From Streptomyces albofaciens JCM 4342 (GTDB lineage Bacteria; Actinomycetota; Actinomycetes; Streptomycetales; Streptomycetaceae), in contig NZ_PDCM01000002.1 of NCBI RefSeq assembly GCF_008634025.1, positions 4,195,501-4,259,500 on the forward strand: DNA of 64,000 bases, in the 5' to 3' direction. A program made the translations under genes and the position numbers. The notes beneath the pieces are model-generated. The model did no database searches. It was not told the origin of the DNA and worked only from the letters and a program-made list of their open reading frames with translations. The first letter of the stretch is position 1; each line of letters starts with the position of its first letter. Shown here piece after piece: positions 41,089 to 49,934 of this stretch.

Positions 41089-41138
41089 GCGCCGTCCGGG
41101 CGCCGGCCGGTGCGTCCGGCCCGGCACCCGGACGGCGC
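41089..41138. terminator. Hairpin between converging XRE-TPR and PPTase-like genes
   Basis: Arms of 12 bases (41089-41100 and 41127-41138) match exactly and enclose a GC-rich 26-base loop. Placement between converging genes fits a shared terminator. Confidence 0.6.
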
Positions 41139-41151
41139 GCGTGCCCGGCCG

Positions 41152-41952
41152 TCACGGCGCCACCGGCACCGGACACCGCACCCGCCACACGACGGCCTCG
41201 CTCACGGGATACGAGGCCGCGACGGAAGCGGCGGTCTCCGGATCGGTGGGCAGGTCCTGTACGTACGCGACGCCACCGGTGCCCGGGATGCCGGTCTCGG
41301 GCACCGGTATCGCGCCCTCCGGCCCCGCGCCCAGGGCGTCCACCTCGGCGGCGAGCGCCAGCCCGCCGCGGCCGGTGAGCCGCAGCGCCGCTTCCTTGCG
41401 CGTCCACCACTGGGTCAGCAGCGCCGCGCGGTGGGCGGCCGGGGCCGCTTCGGCACGGGCCCGCTCGGCGGCGCTGAAGGGCAGCCAGGCCCAGGCGTCC
41501 AGGGACGACGGCACGCTGGACACGCTCAGCGCCACCGAGGCCCCGCGGGCGCAGGCGATCAGCAGTCTTCCTTCGTCACGGCAGACCGTCAGGTCCAGCG
41601 GCCCGGCCGACAGCCGCGACCTGCCGAAGCCGTCACGAGTCGTGCGCACTTCGCACGGTGAGCAGTCCAGCAGCCAGGCCACCAGGGCGTGCAGACGCCC
41701 CGGCCACAGTCCGCACGGACAGGAGCCGGCCGCGTCGGTGAACCCGTCGTCGCCCGGCCGTGCGCACCCTCGCGCGCAGTCCGCCGCCTCGTCCAGGACC
41801 GAGAAGACATGTATCTGTCCCTCGGATATGGCGGAGGCGCTTCCCGGTTCCCAGCGCGCGCCGCGCAGCCCCGGTCCCCAGGGGGCTTCCGGACCACCCT
41901 CCGGACACAGCAGACCGGACCCGGAAACGCTCCCCCGAAATGTTGCTTGCAA
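41152..41952 (-). CDS. 4'-phosphopantetheinyl transferase-like protein with altered metal site
   Basis: About 266 residues. DGFGRSRLSAGPLDLTVCRDEG and WLPFSAAERARAEAAPAAHRA with TQWWTRKEAALRLTGRGG match the Sfp-type family, including the W-x-x-K-E-A motif. The partner motif G-x-D-x-E, which supplies two Mg ligands, appears here as VALSVSSV, so both acids seem lost. It may be inactive, use other ligands or have another role; an intact enzyme elsewhere could prime the ACP. The start is uncertain: the longest frame begins at a TTG at 41952 and the N-terminal part is Cys/Gly-rich and poorly conserved in look. Confidence 0.6.
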   Translation of the reverse strand: MQATFRGSVSGSGLLCPEGGPEAPWGPGLRGARWEPGSASAISEGQIHVFSVLDEAADCARGCARPGDDGFTDAAGSCPCGLWPGRLHALVAWLLDCSPCEVRTTRDGFGRSRLSAGPLDLTVCRDEGRLLIACARGASVALSVSSVPSSLDAWAWLPFSAAERARAEAAPAAHRAALLTQWWTRKEAALRLTGRGGLALAAEVDALGAGPEGAIPVPETGIPGTGGVAYVQDLPTDPETAASVAASYPVSEAVVWRVRCPVPVAP

Positions 41953-42580
41953 TGTTCCCCCGATTTTTGGATTTCGTCACGCCGCGAATACGGGGAACCG
42001 CTTCGACAAATGCGCGACGAACGGGAGGAACGCCTGGCCGCCTGGTCAGTTTGCGGCCGTCCCCCGAAACACCGCGCGGAGAGCCGAAGAGCGGACCCCG
42101 GGCGTACAAAACCGTTGGCGATTCACCTCCGTCCGCCACCTTCCGCACTGCGCGGCAGAGCAGGTCCACCGCGGGCCGCTGCGCCGGGTCAGTGGCGCCG
42201 CACCCGCTGTCACCTGCCCCAACACCCCGATGCGGAACGGTCGGCAGACTCTGCGGACCCCAAGGTAGCCAGCTCGTTCACGCGAGTCAACAGCGCTGAA
42301 AGGCACCTGACAGGACCTGACTGCACATCACAGAAAAAGCCCGCCACCGCACTTGCCGGGGTGGCCGAGACGCTGCGTTCCGGAACCGGTGGGACTGACT
42401 CCGGTCACCGCCGCGCACTAGGATGACCCACCCTCCGACCCGCCTGTACCGGGTCGCCCACGCTCCGCGACCGGAGCGGGCCGAAGGCCGTCGGAGGGGG
42501 CCGCGAGGAAGCGGCGGACGGCGGCGTTCAATTATTCCCGCATTTCTCGGCGAGCAACAGGAGGGGGTGGGTCCGGCATC
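41953..42580. other. Gene-free region at the right edge of the cluster
   Basis: About 630 bases without a supported gene, with a lower-GC patch near 41935-42000. It contains the upstream region of the PPTase-like gene and of the next XRE regulator. No tRNA, integrase or inverted-repeat end marks a mobile element boundary. Confidence 0.4.
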
Positions 42581-43039
42581 GTGCAGCACGCTCAGGAGGG
42601 CGGAGCCGGCAGCTTGGCCGCCAAACTCAATTACCTATTCGAGCGCACCACGACGCCGGACGGGACCCCGCCGTCCAACCGGCAGGTGGCCGCCTCGATC
42701 AACGCGGCGGCCGGCGAGCGGATCATCTCCCACTCGTACATCTCCCTGCTGCGCAACGGGCACCGTGACAATCCCACGTTCCGGCAGCTGGCGGTCCTGG
42801 GAGAGTACTTCGACGTCAGCCCGGCCTTCTTCTTCGACCGCGACGAGATCACCGCGCGGGTCGCGGAGGGGCTGCGGTTCCTGACCTCGCTGCACACCGG
42901 CGACGTGACCGCCCCGTCGCCGCGCGCCGACGGGCTCCCCGCCGAGCTGCTCGACCACGTCACCGAGGCCATGGGGCAGATCGAGCGGAGCCGGCCGCCC
43001 GCGTCCGTACCGCCCGCCGAGCCGTCGGCTCCCTGCTAG
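42581..43039 (+). CDS. EspR-like XRE-family DNA-binding protein
   Basis: A 152-residue protein from a GTG start. LAAKLNYLFERTTTPDGTPPS, then NRQVAASINA, ISHSYISLLRNGHRDNPTF and LGEYFDVSPAFFFDRDE reproduce the layout of mycobacterial EspR and related Streptomyces nucleoid-associated regulators: an N-terminal helix-turn-helix with long first helix followed by a dimerisation helix. Whether it belongs to the cluster or to the downstream respiratory genes is unclear. A CTA codon in AAT-TAC-CTA is rare for this genome. Confidence 0.8.
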   Translation: MQHAQEGGAGSLAAKLNYLFERTTTPDGTPPSNRQVAASINAAAGERIISHSYISLLRNGHRDNPTFRQLAVLGEYFDVSPAFFFDRDEITARVAEGLRFLTSLHTGDVTAPSPRADGLPAELLDHVTEAMGQIERSRPPASVPPAEPSAPC

Positions 43040-43063
43040 ATCATCCGTTCCCGGGACGCGCCT

Positions 43064-43444
43064 CTAGATCATCCGTCCCCGGAACACACCCCGGAAGCGC
43101 CCGGGGTGCCGGGCCGGCGGGTGGCCCAGATGGAGCGCCGTCCAGCGCTCGTCCTCCTCCCGCTGTTCCCGCGAGCGCCGGCAGGCGGCGGCGATACGGA
43201 CGGCGGCCGAGGCCGCGAGGCCGGTGGCCGCCGTGGTGGCCAGCGCGGGCCAGGGGACGGCCAGCAGGAGGAGCACGGCGAGCGCGGCCGGGGTGGACCA
43301 CAGGATCAGGCAGGAGACGGCGGCGACACGCAGGGACAGCGGGCGGTCGGGGCCCGCACGCAGGTCGAGCAGGGCGGGCAGGTACCAGACGCTGCCCGCG
43401 GCGGTCAGGACGGCGGCGCCCAGCGCCAGGACATCGTGGGACAT
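43064..43444 (-). CDS. Small membrane protein downstream of ctaD
   Basis: A 126-residue protein with three hydrophobic stretches (ALGAAVLTAAGSVWYLPALL, AAVSCLILWSTPAALAVLLLL, PALATTAATGLAASAAV) and a basic, Arg/His-rich C-terminus. No family recognised. It starts 47 bases after the ctaD stop, so cotranscription is likely; a role with the oxidase is only suggested by position. Confidence 0.65.
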   Translation of the reverse strand: MSHDVLALGAAVLTAAGSVWYLPALLDLRAGPDRPLSLRVAAVSCLILWSTPAALAVLLLLAVPWPALATTAATGLAASAAVRIAAACRRSREQREEDERWTALHLGHPPARHPGRFRGVFRGRMI

Positions 43445-43491
43445 GAGTTCCTGATTCCGGGGGACTGCGGGTGGGGACGGGGTGCGGCGGG

Positions 43492-45282
43492 TCAGTGACG
43501 GGACGCTTCGAGCGCCGCCACCTCGGGGTGGTGGAGGTCGAAGGCGGGGGATTCGCTGCGGATGCGGGGCAGCGAGGTGAAGTTGTGCCGGGGCGGCGGG
43601 CAGGAGGTCGCCCACTCCAGGGACCGGCTGTAGCCCCAGGGGTCGTCGGTCTCGACCTTCTTGCCGTACTTGGCGGTCTTCCACACGTTGTAGAAGAAGG
43701 GCAGGAAGGACAGGCCGAGCATGAAGGAGCCGATGGAGGACAGGGTGTTGAGGGTGGTGAAGCCGTCGGCGGCGAGGTAGTCGGCGTACCGGCGGGGCAT
43801 GCCCGCGGCGCCGAGCCAGTGCTGCACGAGGAAGGTGAGGTTGAAGCCGACGGTGAGCGTCCAGAAGGTGATCTTCCCGAGGCGCTCGTCCAGCATCTTG
43901 CCGGTGAACTTGGGCCACCAGAAGTGGAACCCGGCGAACATCGCGTACACGACCGTGCCGAACAGCGTGTAGTGGAAGTGCGCGACGACGAAGTAGGTGT
44001 CGGAGACGTGGAAGTCCATCGGCGGGGAGGCCAGGATGACGCCGGTCAGGCCGCCGAAGACGAAGGTGATCAGGAAGCCGGTGGCCCAGAGCATCGGGGC
44101 CTCGAAGGACAGTGAGCCCTTCCACATGGTGCCGATCCAGTTGAAGAACTTCACCCCGGTCGGCACCGCGATCAGGAACGTCATGAAGGCGAAGAAGGGC
44201 AGCAGCACACCGCCGGTCACATACATGTGGTGCGCCCACACGGTGATGGACAGGCCCGCGATGGAGATGGTCGCCGCGATCAGGCCGATGTAGCCGAACA
44301 TGGGCTTGCGGGAGAAGACCGGGATGACCTCGGAGATGATGCCGAAGAACGGCAGCGCGAGGACGTAGACCTCGGGGTGGCCGAAGAACCAGAAGAGGTG
44401 CTGCCACAGCAGCGCGCCGCCGTTGGCCGCGTCGAAGATGTGCGAACCGAACTTGCGGTCCATCTCCAGGGCGAACAGCGCGGCGGCCAGCACCGGGAAG
44501 ACCATCAGGATCAGCAGCGCGGTCAGCAGCACGTTCCAGGTGAAGATCGGCATCCGGAACATCGTCATGCCGGGGGCGCGCATGCAGATGATGGTGGTGA
44601 TGAAGTTGACCGCGCCCAGGATGGAGCCGAAGCCGGAGAGCGCCACGCCCATGATCCACATATCGGCGCCGACGCCGGGCGAGTGCACCGCGTCCGACAG
44701 CGGCGCGTAGGCGAACCAGCCGAAGTCGGCGGCGCCCTGCGGGGTGAGGAAGCCGGCCGCCGCGATCAGCGAGCCGAACAGGAACAGCCAGTAGGCGAGC
44801 ATGTTCAGCCGCGGGAAGGCGACGTCGGGGGCGCCGATCTGGAGCGGCATCAGCCAGTTCGCGAAGCCGGTGAACAGCGGCATGGCGAACAGCAGCAGCA
44901 TCACCGAGCCGTGCATCGTGAACGCCTGGTTGAACTGCTCGTTGGACATGATCTGCGTGCCGGGCCGGGCGAGCTCGGCGCGCATCAGGAGGGCCATCAG
45001 GCCGCCCACGAGGAAGAACACGAAGGCGGTGACGAGGTACAGCGTCCCGATCTTCTTGTGGTCGGTGGTGGTCAGCCACTCCACCGGGATGCGGCGGCGT
45101 ACGGGGTAGGAGCCCGGGGAGGCGTGCGGGACGTCGGTGGCGGGGCCGGTGGTCGCCCCGGCCCCGCCGTCGTGCCCGTCCACCGTCCGGTGACCGCCCG
45201 GCTCGGTGACGGGCCGGTCCGGGGCGCCGGAGCCGCCGTGCGTCCCGGAGTCTTTCTCTGTGCGTGTATCCGATCCGTCCAC
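43492..45282 (-). CDS. ctaD: Cytochrome c oxidase subunit I (aa3 type), apparently an orphan copy
   Basis: A 596-residue haem-copper oxidase subunit I with 12 membrane segments. Haem/Cu ligands are visible: [11 protein letters not shown] (haem a His), [14 protein letters not shown] (CuB His and cross-linked Tyr), [10 protein letters not shown] (two CuB His) and [10 protein letters not shown] (haem a3 and a His). The N-terminal 75 residues are a hydrophilic Gly/Asp/Thr-rich extension. No ctaC, ctaE or qcr genes are adjacent, unlike the main respiratory operon of Streptomyces, so this is probably a second ctaD. I chose the GTG at 45282, which has GAAGGACACAGCCC before it; a GTG at 45342 is possible. 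Confidence 0.93.
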   Translation of the reverse strand: MDGSDTRTEKDSGTHGGSGAPDRPVTEPGGHRTVDGHDGGAGATTGPATDVPHASPGSYPVRRRIPVEWLTTTDHKKIGTLYLVTAFVFFLVGGLMALLMRAELARPGTQIMSNEQFNQAFTMHGSVMLLLFAMPLFTGFANWLMPLQIGAPDVAFPRLNMLAYWLFLFGSLIAAAGFLTPQGAADFGWFAYAPLSDAVHSPGVGADMWIMGVALSGFGSILGAVNFITTIICMRAPGMTMFRMPIFTWNVLLTALLILMVFPVLAAALFALEMDRKFGSHIFDAANGGALLWQHLFWFFGHPEVYVLALPFFGIISEVIPVFSRKPMFGYIGLIAATISIAGLSITVWAHHMYVTGGVLLPFFAFMTFLIAVPTGVKFFNWIGTMWKGSLSFEAPMLWATGFLITFVFGGLTGVILASPPMDFHVSDTYFVVAHFHYTLFGTVVYAMFAGFHFWWPKFTGKMLDERLGKITFWTLTVGFNLTFLVQHWLGAAGMPRRYADYLAADGFTTLNTLSSIGSFMLGLSFLPFFYNVWKTAKYGKKVETDDPWGYSRSLEWATSCPPPRHNFTSLPRIRSESPAFDLHHPEVAALEASRH

Positions 45283-45511
45283 CGGGCTGTGTCCTTCAAT
45301 TCTGGCGCATGAACTCAACGGGCCGGGAAGAGCCTTCAGCACGGGGGAGAGACCCGGCTCTTCCCGGCCACATCAGCATCGGACGCGGCACGGGTGGTGC
45401 CATAGGGCCGTGCGGGCCGGGACGGCGGCCGACGGTCCCCGGCGCGGACGGCCGGCCGGGGGGCCGAACGGGGCGGGGAGCGGGGGCCTTTGACCGGCGG
45501 GAGCGGCTCTT

Positions 45512-45720
45512 GGCCGGAGGGGCGGGCCTTGGCCGGAGGGGCGGATCGTTGCCGGAGGGGCGGGCCGTTGCCGGAGGGGCGGGCCGTTGCCGTACGGCGA
45601 TGCGGTGGTGCGGCTGTGCGACTGTGCGGCTGTGCGACTGTGCGGCTGTGCGGTGGTACGGCTGCACGGCTCTGCGGTGGTACGGCTGCACGGCTCTGCG
45701 GTGGTACGGCTGCACGGCTG
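45512..45720. repeat. Two tandem arrays (19-bp x4 and 24-bp x3) in the ctaD/response-regulator gap
   Basis: Four 19-bp units at 45512-45587 (core GCCGGAGGGGCGG) and three 24-bp units at 45649-45720 (core GCGGTGGTACGGCTGCACGG), with shorter GACTGTGCGGCT repeats between them. The 504-base gap 45283-45786 has no gene. Confidence 0.85.
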
Positions 45721-45786
45721 AACGGCTGTACGGAAACGGCGCGGAACGGACCCGTGTCCGCCCCGCGCCGTCGGCGCGCTCGGCCC

Positions 45787-46527
45787 CTACCGGCCGCCGC
45801 GCTGGAGCTCCTGCTGTCCCCGGATGCGCCCGGCGATCACCGCGGCCTGCACGCGCCGCCCGACACCCAGCTTGGAGAGGATCGTGGAGATGCGGTTCTT
45901 CACCGTCTTCTCCGCAAGGAACAGCCGGTCGGCGATCTCACGGTTGGTCAGGCCCTCGCCGATCAGCTCCAGGATCTCGCGCTCGCGGGGCGCCAGCCGG
46001 TCCAGCTCGGACTGCGGTGAGGTGTCGGCCTGTTGCGGGGCGCGCAGGCGCGCCATCACGCGGGACGCCGTGCGCGGGTCCAGCATCGACTTGCCGGCCG
46101 CCACCGTCCGTACCGCGTTCACCAGGTCGGAGCCGTTGATCTGCTTGAGGACGTAACCGGCCGCGCCCGCCATGATGGCGTCGAACAGCGCCTCGTCGTC
46201 GTCGAAGGACGTGAGCATCAGGCAGGCCAGGTCGGGCATCCGGGCGCGCAGTTCGCGGCAGACCTCGATGCCCTCGTGGTCGCCGTTCGCCGACTCGCCG
46301 CGCTCCCCCAGCCGTACGTCGAGCACCGCGACCTGCGGCCGTACGGCGGGCACCCGGGCCAGGGCCTCGGCCCCGCTGGACGCCTCCCCCACGACTTCGA
46401 TGCCGTCCTCGGCGTCGAGGAGGTCGCGCACGCCCCGGCGGACCACCTCGTGGTCGTCGAGGATGAACACGCGCAGGGGCGGCGCGTCGGGTCCGGTGGG
46501 CCCGATGGGCCCGGGATGCTGGTTCAT
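45787..46527 (-). CDS. NarL/LuxR-family response regulator (DevR/OsdR-like)
   Basis: A 246-residue protein. The receiver domain reads [28 protein letters not shown] (phospho-acceptor Asp), [16 protein letters not shown] and GYVLKQI. The C-terminal LuxR HTH is [18 protein letters not shown] followed by [16 protein letters not shown]. The wording [10 protein letters not shown] and GYVLKQI is very close to DevR/DosR of mycobacteria and OsdR of Streptomyces, which control hypoxia and nitric oxide responses. No histidine kinase gene is adjacent. The divergent gap has a DevR-box-like sequence, and nearby globin and oxidase genes fit the theme. Confidence 0.88.
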   Translation of the reverse strand: MNQHPGPIGPTGPDAPPLRVFILDDHEVVRRGVRDLLDAEDGIEVVGEASSGAEALARVPAVRPQVAVLDVRLGERGESANGDHEGIEVCRELRARMPDLACLMLTSFDDDEALFDAIMAGAAGYVLKQINGSDLVNAVRTVAAGKSMLDPRTASRVMARLRAPQQADTSPQSELDRLAPREREILELIGEGLTNREIADRLFLAEKTVKNRISTILSKLGVGRRVQAAVIAGRIRGQQELQRGGR

Positions 46528-46606
46528 TCGGCTCTCGTTCTGTCGGCCGGGGTCGCGTACGAGGGGGTGCGCACGGCATCACACACCCGCGGGACGATCT
46601 TCCGCG

Positions 46607-46622
46607 AGGGCCGGAAGTCCTG
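46607..46622 (-). promoter_or_regulatory. Possible DevR/OsdR binding box
   Basis: On the minus strand CAGGACTTCCGGCCCT resembles the GGGACTTNNGGCCCT-type boxes bound by DevR/OsdR regulators. It sits between the response-regulator gene (start 46527) and the globin operon (start 46697), about 75-80 bases from each. Confidence 0.45.
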
Positions 46623-46696
46623 GGGGAATAGGGCCGTTCGGTCACCTTTGCCCAGTGCCATACTGACGCGCCCCATCCCCTTCAGGAGGTCCGTTC

Positions 46697-46846
46697 ATGC
46701 CACGCCTCGCGTCGTATGCCCGCAACCCCCGACCGCACAGCGCCATCCCGGTCCTCCCGGCCTCCCCCGCCGCCCCCGCTTCCCGCGCCGCTTCCCGCAC
46801 CGCTTCCGCCCCCGCTTCCCTCACCGGTCAGGCCGTACGCTCATGA
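46697..46846 (+). CDS. 49-residue small ORF coupled to the flavohaemoglobin-like gene
   Basis: From an ATG with the ideal leader CAGGAGGTCCGTTC, a 49-residue Ala/Ser/Pro/Arg-rich peptide (start MPRLASYARNPRPH) is read; its stop overlaps the start of the globin gene (ATGA). No family recognised. Without it the globin gene would lack a good ribosome binding site, so it probably serves translation coupling. Confidence 0.55.
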   Translation: MPRLASYARNPRPHSAIPVLPASPAAPASRAASRTASAPASLTGQAVRS

Positions 46847-48300
46847 GCACCGTCAACGACGATTACCACGCCCTGCTCGCCCGCCACGAGGCCATGCGGC
46901 TGCGGCGGCGCATCCTGTCCCCGGGGTCCGAGCCGGCCGCTCCGCAGGGGTTCGCGGCCGGCCGGGCGGGCGGTGCTCCCCGCGCCATCGGCCGGTCCTC
47001 GGACGCCGCCGGCCCCGGCCCGTCGCCCCACGGCGCGGCGGACTTCGACCCCGCGACCTACGACGGCACCGCCGACCAGCGGGTCATCACCGAGTACCTG
47101 GAACTCGTGACCCCCTTCGGCGAGCTGATCACCCATCTCTACGACACGATGTTCCGGCGCTGGCCCTATCTGCGGTCGCTGTTCCCGGAGTCGATGGAAT
47201 TCCAGCGCGCCCATCTGGCGCGTGCCTTCTGGTACTTGATCGAGAATCTCCACCGCCCGGACGACATCGCGGAGGTCTTCGGGCGGCTGGGCCGCGACCA
47301 CCGCAAGCTCGGGGTGCGGCCGGTGCACTTCCAGGCGTTCGAGGCCGCGCTGTGCGAGGCGCTCCGCCGTACGGCGGGCCCGCGCTGGGCCGACGCCGTC
47401 GAGCAGGCCTGGGTGCGGATGCTGCGGTTCGCCGTCGCGGCCATGGTCAGCGGCGCCGAGGCGGCCCTCGCCGAACCGCCGTACTGGCAGGCCGAGGTGA
47501 CCGCGCACGAGCTGCGCCGCCCGGACCTGGCGGTGCTGCGCGTGCGCACGAACGAGCCGTACCCGTACCGCGCGGGCCAGTTCGCGGCCCTGGAGTCGCC
47601 GCTGCTGCCGCAGGCGTGGCGGCAGTACTCGATCGCCTGCGCGCCCCGGCCCGACGGCGAGCTGGAGTTCCACGTGCGGCAGTCGTGCGCGGGCGGCGTC
47701 AGCGAAGCCCTGGTGGCGCACACGCGGGCCGGTGACACGCTGCGCGTCGGCCCGGCGCGCGGGTCGATGACGCTGGACGACGAGCTGGCGAGCGACCTGG
47801 TCCTGGTGGCGGCCGACACCGGCTGGGCGCCGGTGAAGGCGCTGCTGGAGGACCTGTCCGCGCGGCGCCGGCACCGGAGCGTACGGCTGTTCCTCGGCGC
47901 GCACAGCTTCGCCGACCTGTACGACGCGGGCCCGCCGTCCGAGCTGGAGCGGCGGCGGCCCTGGCTGCGGGTGACGCCCGTGATCGGGCGGCGGCCCGGC
48001 ACCGGCGCCGCCTTCGGCCGGGGGGAGGACGGCTACGACGCGCTGGCCGATGCCGTGGCCGAGGCCGTGGCGCGGCACGGCGACTGGTCCGGGCACCAGG
48101 CGTACGTCAGCGGTCCGACCGCGGTGGTCGAGGCGACCGTGACCCGGCTGACCGCCGCGGGAATGCCGCCCGGCAGCATCCGGCACGACCCGCTTTCGGA
48201 CATCCTGCGTCCGTCGTCGCGCGGCATGGCGGGCGGCGCGGCGGGCGGCACGGGGGCGCCGACGGCAGCGAGCACGGCGTTCGAAGGAGTCGAGTCATGA
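46843..48300 (+). CDS. Flavohaemoglobin-like protein (globin plus FAD/NAD reductase domain)
   Basis: A 485-residue protein. After an 80-residue disordered start, residues about 85-215 form a globin domain (TPFGELITHLYDTMFRRWPY, with the proximal His probably in GRLGRDHRKLGV). The reductase part has the FAD motif WRQYSIACAP, GGVSEALVAHT and NAD-binding LVLVAADTGWAPVKALL. Flavohaemoglobins oxidise nitric oxide to nitrate under oxygen and are frequent DevR-type targets. The ending IRHDPLSDI is less conserved than in canonical Hmp, and the long N-terminal extension is unusual. Coupled to the HemG-like gene downstream by a 4-base overlap. Confidence 0.85.
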   Translation: MSTVNDDYHALLARHEAMRLRRRILSPGSEPAAPQGFAAGRAGGAPRAIGRSSDAAGPGPSPHGAADFDPATYDGTADQRVITEYLELVTPFGELITHLYDTMFRRWPYLRSLFPESMEFQRAHLARAFWYLIENLHRPDDIAEVFGRLGRDHRKLGVRPVHFQAFEAALCEALRRTAGPRWADAVEQAWVRMLRFAVAAMVSGAEAALAEPPYWQAEVTAHELRRPDLAVLRVRTNEPYPYRAGQFAALESPLLPQAWRQYSIACAPRPDGELEFHVRQSCAGGVSEALVAHTRAGDTLRVGPARGSMTLDDELASDLVLVAADTGWAPVKALLEDLSARRRHRSVRLFLGAHSFADLYDAGPPSELERRRPWLRVTPVIGRRPGTGAAFGRGEDGYDALADAVAEAVARHGDWSGHQAYVSGPTAVVEATVTRLTAAGMPPGSIRHDPLSDILRPSSRGMAGGAAGGTGAPTAASTAFEGVES

Positions 48301-49934
48301 ACGTGCCGACGACCGCGTCCGCGGTAGGGGACGGTTCGGCGTACCGGGCAGCCGATATCACCGGTACCGCTCGAACCACCCGAACCACCCGAATCGCCCG
48401 AACCAACGGAACCGCCAGGCCCGCCACGGCGCCCGGGGCCCAGGACTCCGCCGGGTCCACAGGCACCGGGCGGGCGCTCGCGCGGCATGTCGTCGTCATC
48501 GGCGGCGGCATCGCGGGCCTCGCCGCCGCCCACCGGCTCACCGGCGCGGGTCTGCGCGTGACGCTGCTGGAGTCCACCGGCCGGCTCGGCGGCAAGCTGC
48601 GTTCGGGCGAGATCGCCGGGACGCCGGTCGACCTGGGCGCCGAGGCGCTGCGGGTGCCCCGGCCGGAAGCGGTGGACCTGGCGCGGGAGGTGGGCCTCGG
48701 CGACCGGCTGCGGGTCCCGGCCGCGACGGACGCCGCGCTGTGGACGCGGGGCGGGCTGCGGCCGATCCCGAGCTGCCGCGGGCGGGACGTCCTCGGCCGG
48801 GCCCGGACGGCCGACACGTACGAGGTGTCGCTGCGGGCCGCCGTGCCGCAGTTGTTCGAGGCGGCGCGGCACGACGGCGCGCTGCTGACCGGCGTACGGC
48901 GGGTACGCCGGCGGACGGCCGAACAGCAGCGGCGCCTGGCCGAACAGCGCAACGCGGAGGAGCGGCGCCGCGCCGCGGCTCGGGAGATCGCCGAGGAGCG
49001 GCGGCTCGCGGAGCAGCGGCGGATCGCCGACCGGCCGCGCTCGGGGCCGTTCATCCCGCGCCCCCGCCCCGAGTTCGCCCGCACGGGCCCGGCGACGGGC
49101 AGGCCCCCGGGGAACGCCTCGGGTAGCGCCTCGGGCACCGCCCACACCATCCCCGACCTGTCCCGCGGCGGCCCCGACTACCTGGGCCTGGACGGCGGCG
49201 CGGGCACTCTGGCGGGCGCCGTGGCCGATGCCGTACGCGCCGCCGGCGGGGCGATCCTGCGCAACACCCCGGCCCTCGCGCTGACCCGTACCGCGTACGG
49301 CTGGGAGGTGCGGACCGCGGCCCGCACCCTGCTGTGCGACGGCATCGTGCTGGCGACGCCGGCGTGGTCGGCGGCCACCCTGCTCGCCGCCGAGGCGCCG
49401 CTGGCGGCGGCCGAACTGTCCGAGGTCGCGTACGCGTCGATGGCGCTGGTCACGATGGCGTTCCGGCGCTCGGACCTGGCGGGGCTGACCGCGTTCGACG
49501 GCCGGTGCGGCTTCCTCGTACCGCCGGGGGACGGGCACACCATCAAGGCGTCCACGTTCCTGACGCGCAAGTGGGACTGGCTGTCGGAGCGGGCCAAGGA
49601 CCTCTTCGTCCTGCGCACCTCGATCGGCCGGTACGGCCAGGAGGAGGTCCTGTACTTGGACGACGCCGACCTGGTGGCCGCCGCGCTGCGCGACCTGGGC
49701 GAGGCCACCGGGCTGGCCGCGCGGCCGGTGGCGACGGACGTGACGCGCTGGATCGGCGGCCTGCCGCACTACGCGGTCGGGCACCCGGCCCGCGTGACGC
49801 GGGTCCGCAACGGCCTGTCCCGGCTGCCGGGCCTGCGACTGTGCGGCGCCGCGTACGACGGGGTGGGCGTCGCCGACTGCGTGGCGAGCGGCCAGCGCGC
49901 GGCGGACGAACTCATCGCCACGACAGCAGCCTGA
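48297..49934 (+). CDS. HemG/HemY-like protoporphyrinogen oxidase family flavoprotein with charged insertion
   Basis: A 545-residue FAD amine-oxidase-fold protein. The N-terminal 60 residues are Thr/Arg repeats (TARTTRTTRIART); then HVVVIGGGIAGLAAAHRLTG is the dinucleotide-binding motif and LLESTGRLGGKLRSGEIAG the second FAD motif; LRLCGAAYDGVGVADCVASG is the C-terminal FAD motif of protoporphyrinogen oxidases. The region expected to form the substrate domain holds a highly charged helix (about residues 200-250, RRRTAEQQRRLAEQRNAEER and onward) absent from usual HemY. It may oxidise coproporphyrinogen-type substrates, but no chlorite-dismutase-like HemQ is nearby, so it is more likely a divergent paralogue. 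Confidence 0.8.
   Translation: MNVPTTASAVGDGSAYRAADITGTARTTRTTRIARTNGTARPATAPGAQDSAGSTGTGRALARHVVVIGGGIAGLAAAHRLTGAGLRVTLLESTGRLGGKLRSGEIAGTPVDLGAEALRVPRPEAVDLAREVGLGDRLRVPAATDAALWTRGGLRPIPSCRGRDVLGRARTADTYEVSLRAAVPQLFEAARHDGALLTGVRRVRRRTAEQQRRLAEQRNAEERRRAAAREIAEERRLAEQRRIADRPRSGPFIPRPRPEFARTGPATGRPPGNASGSASGTAHTIPDLSRGGPDYLGLDGGAGTLAGAVADAVRAAGGAILRNTPALALTRTAYGWEVRTAARTLLCDGIVLATPAWSAATLLAAEAPLAAAELSEVAYASMALVTMAFRRSDLAGLTAFDGRCGFLVPPGDGHTIKASTFLTRKWDWLSERAKDLFVLRTSIGRYGQEEVLYLDDADLVAAALRDLGEATGLAARPVATDVTRWIGGLPHYAVGHPARVTRVRNGLSRLPGLRLCGAAYDGVGVADCVASGQRAADELIATTAA

Noticed and set aside
43492..45282. ctaD as part of the main aa3 oxidase operon
   Set aside because: No ctaC, ctaE, ctaF or qcr genes are adjacent; treated as an orphan copy.
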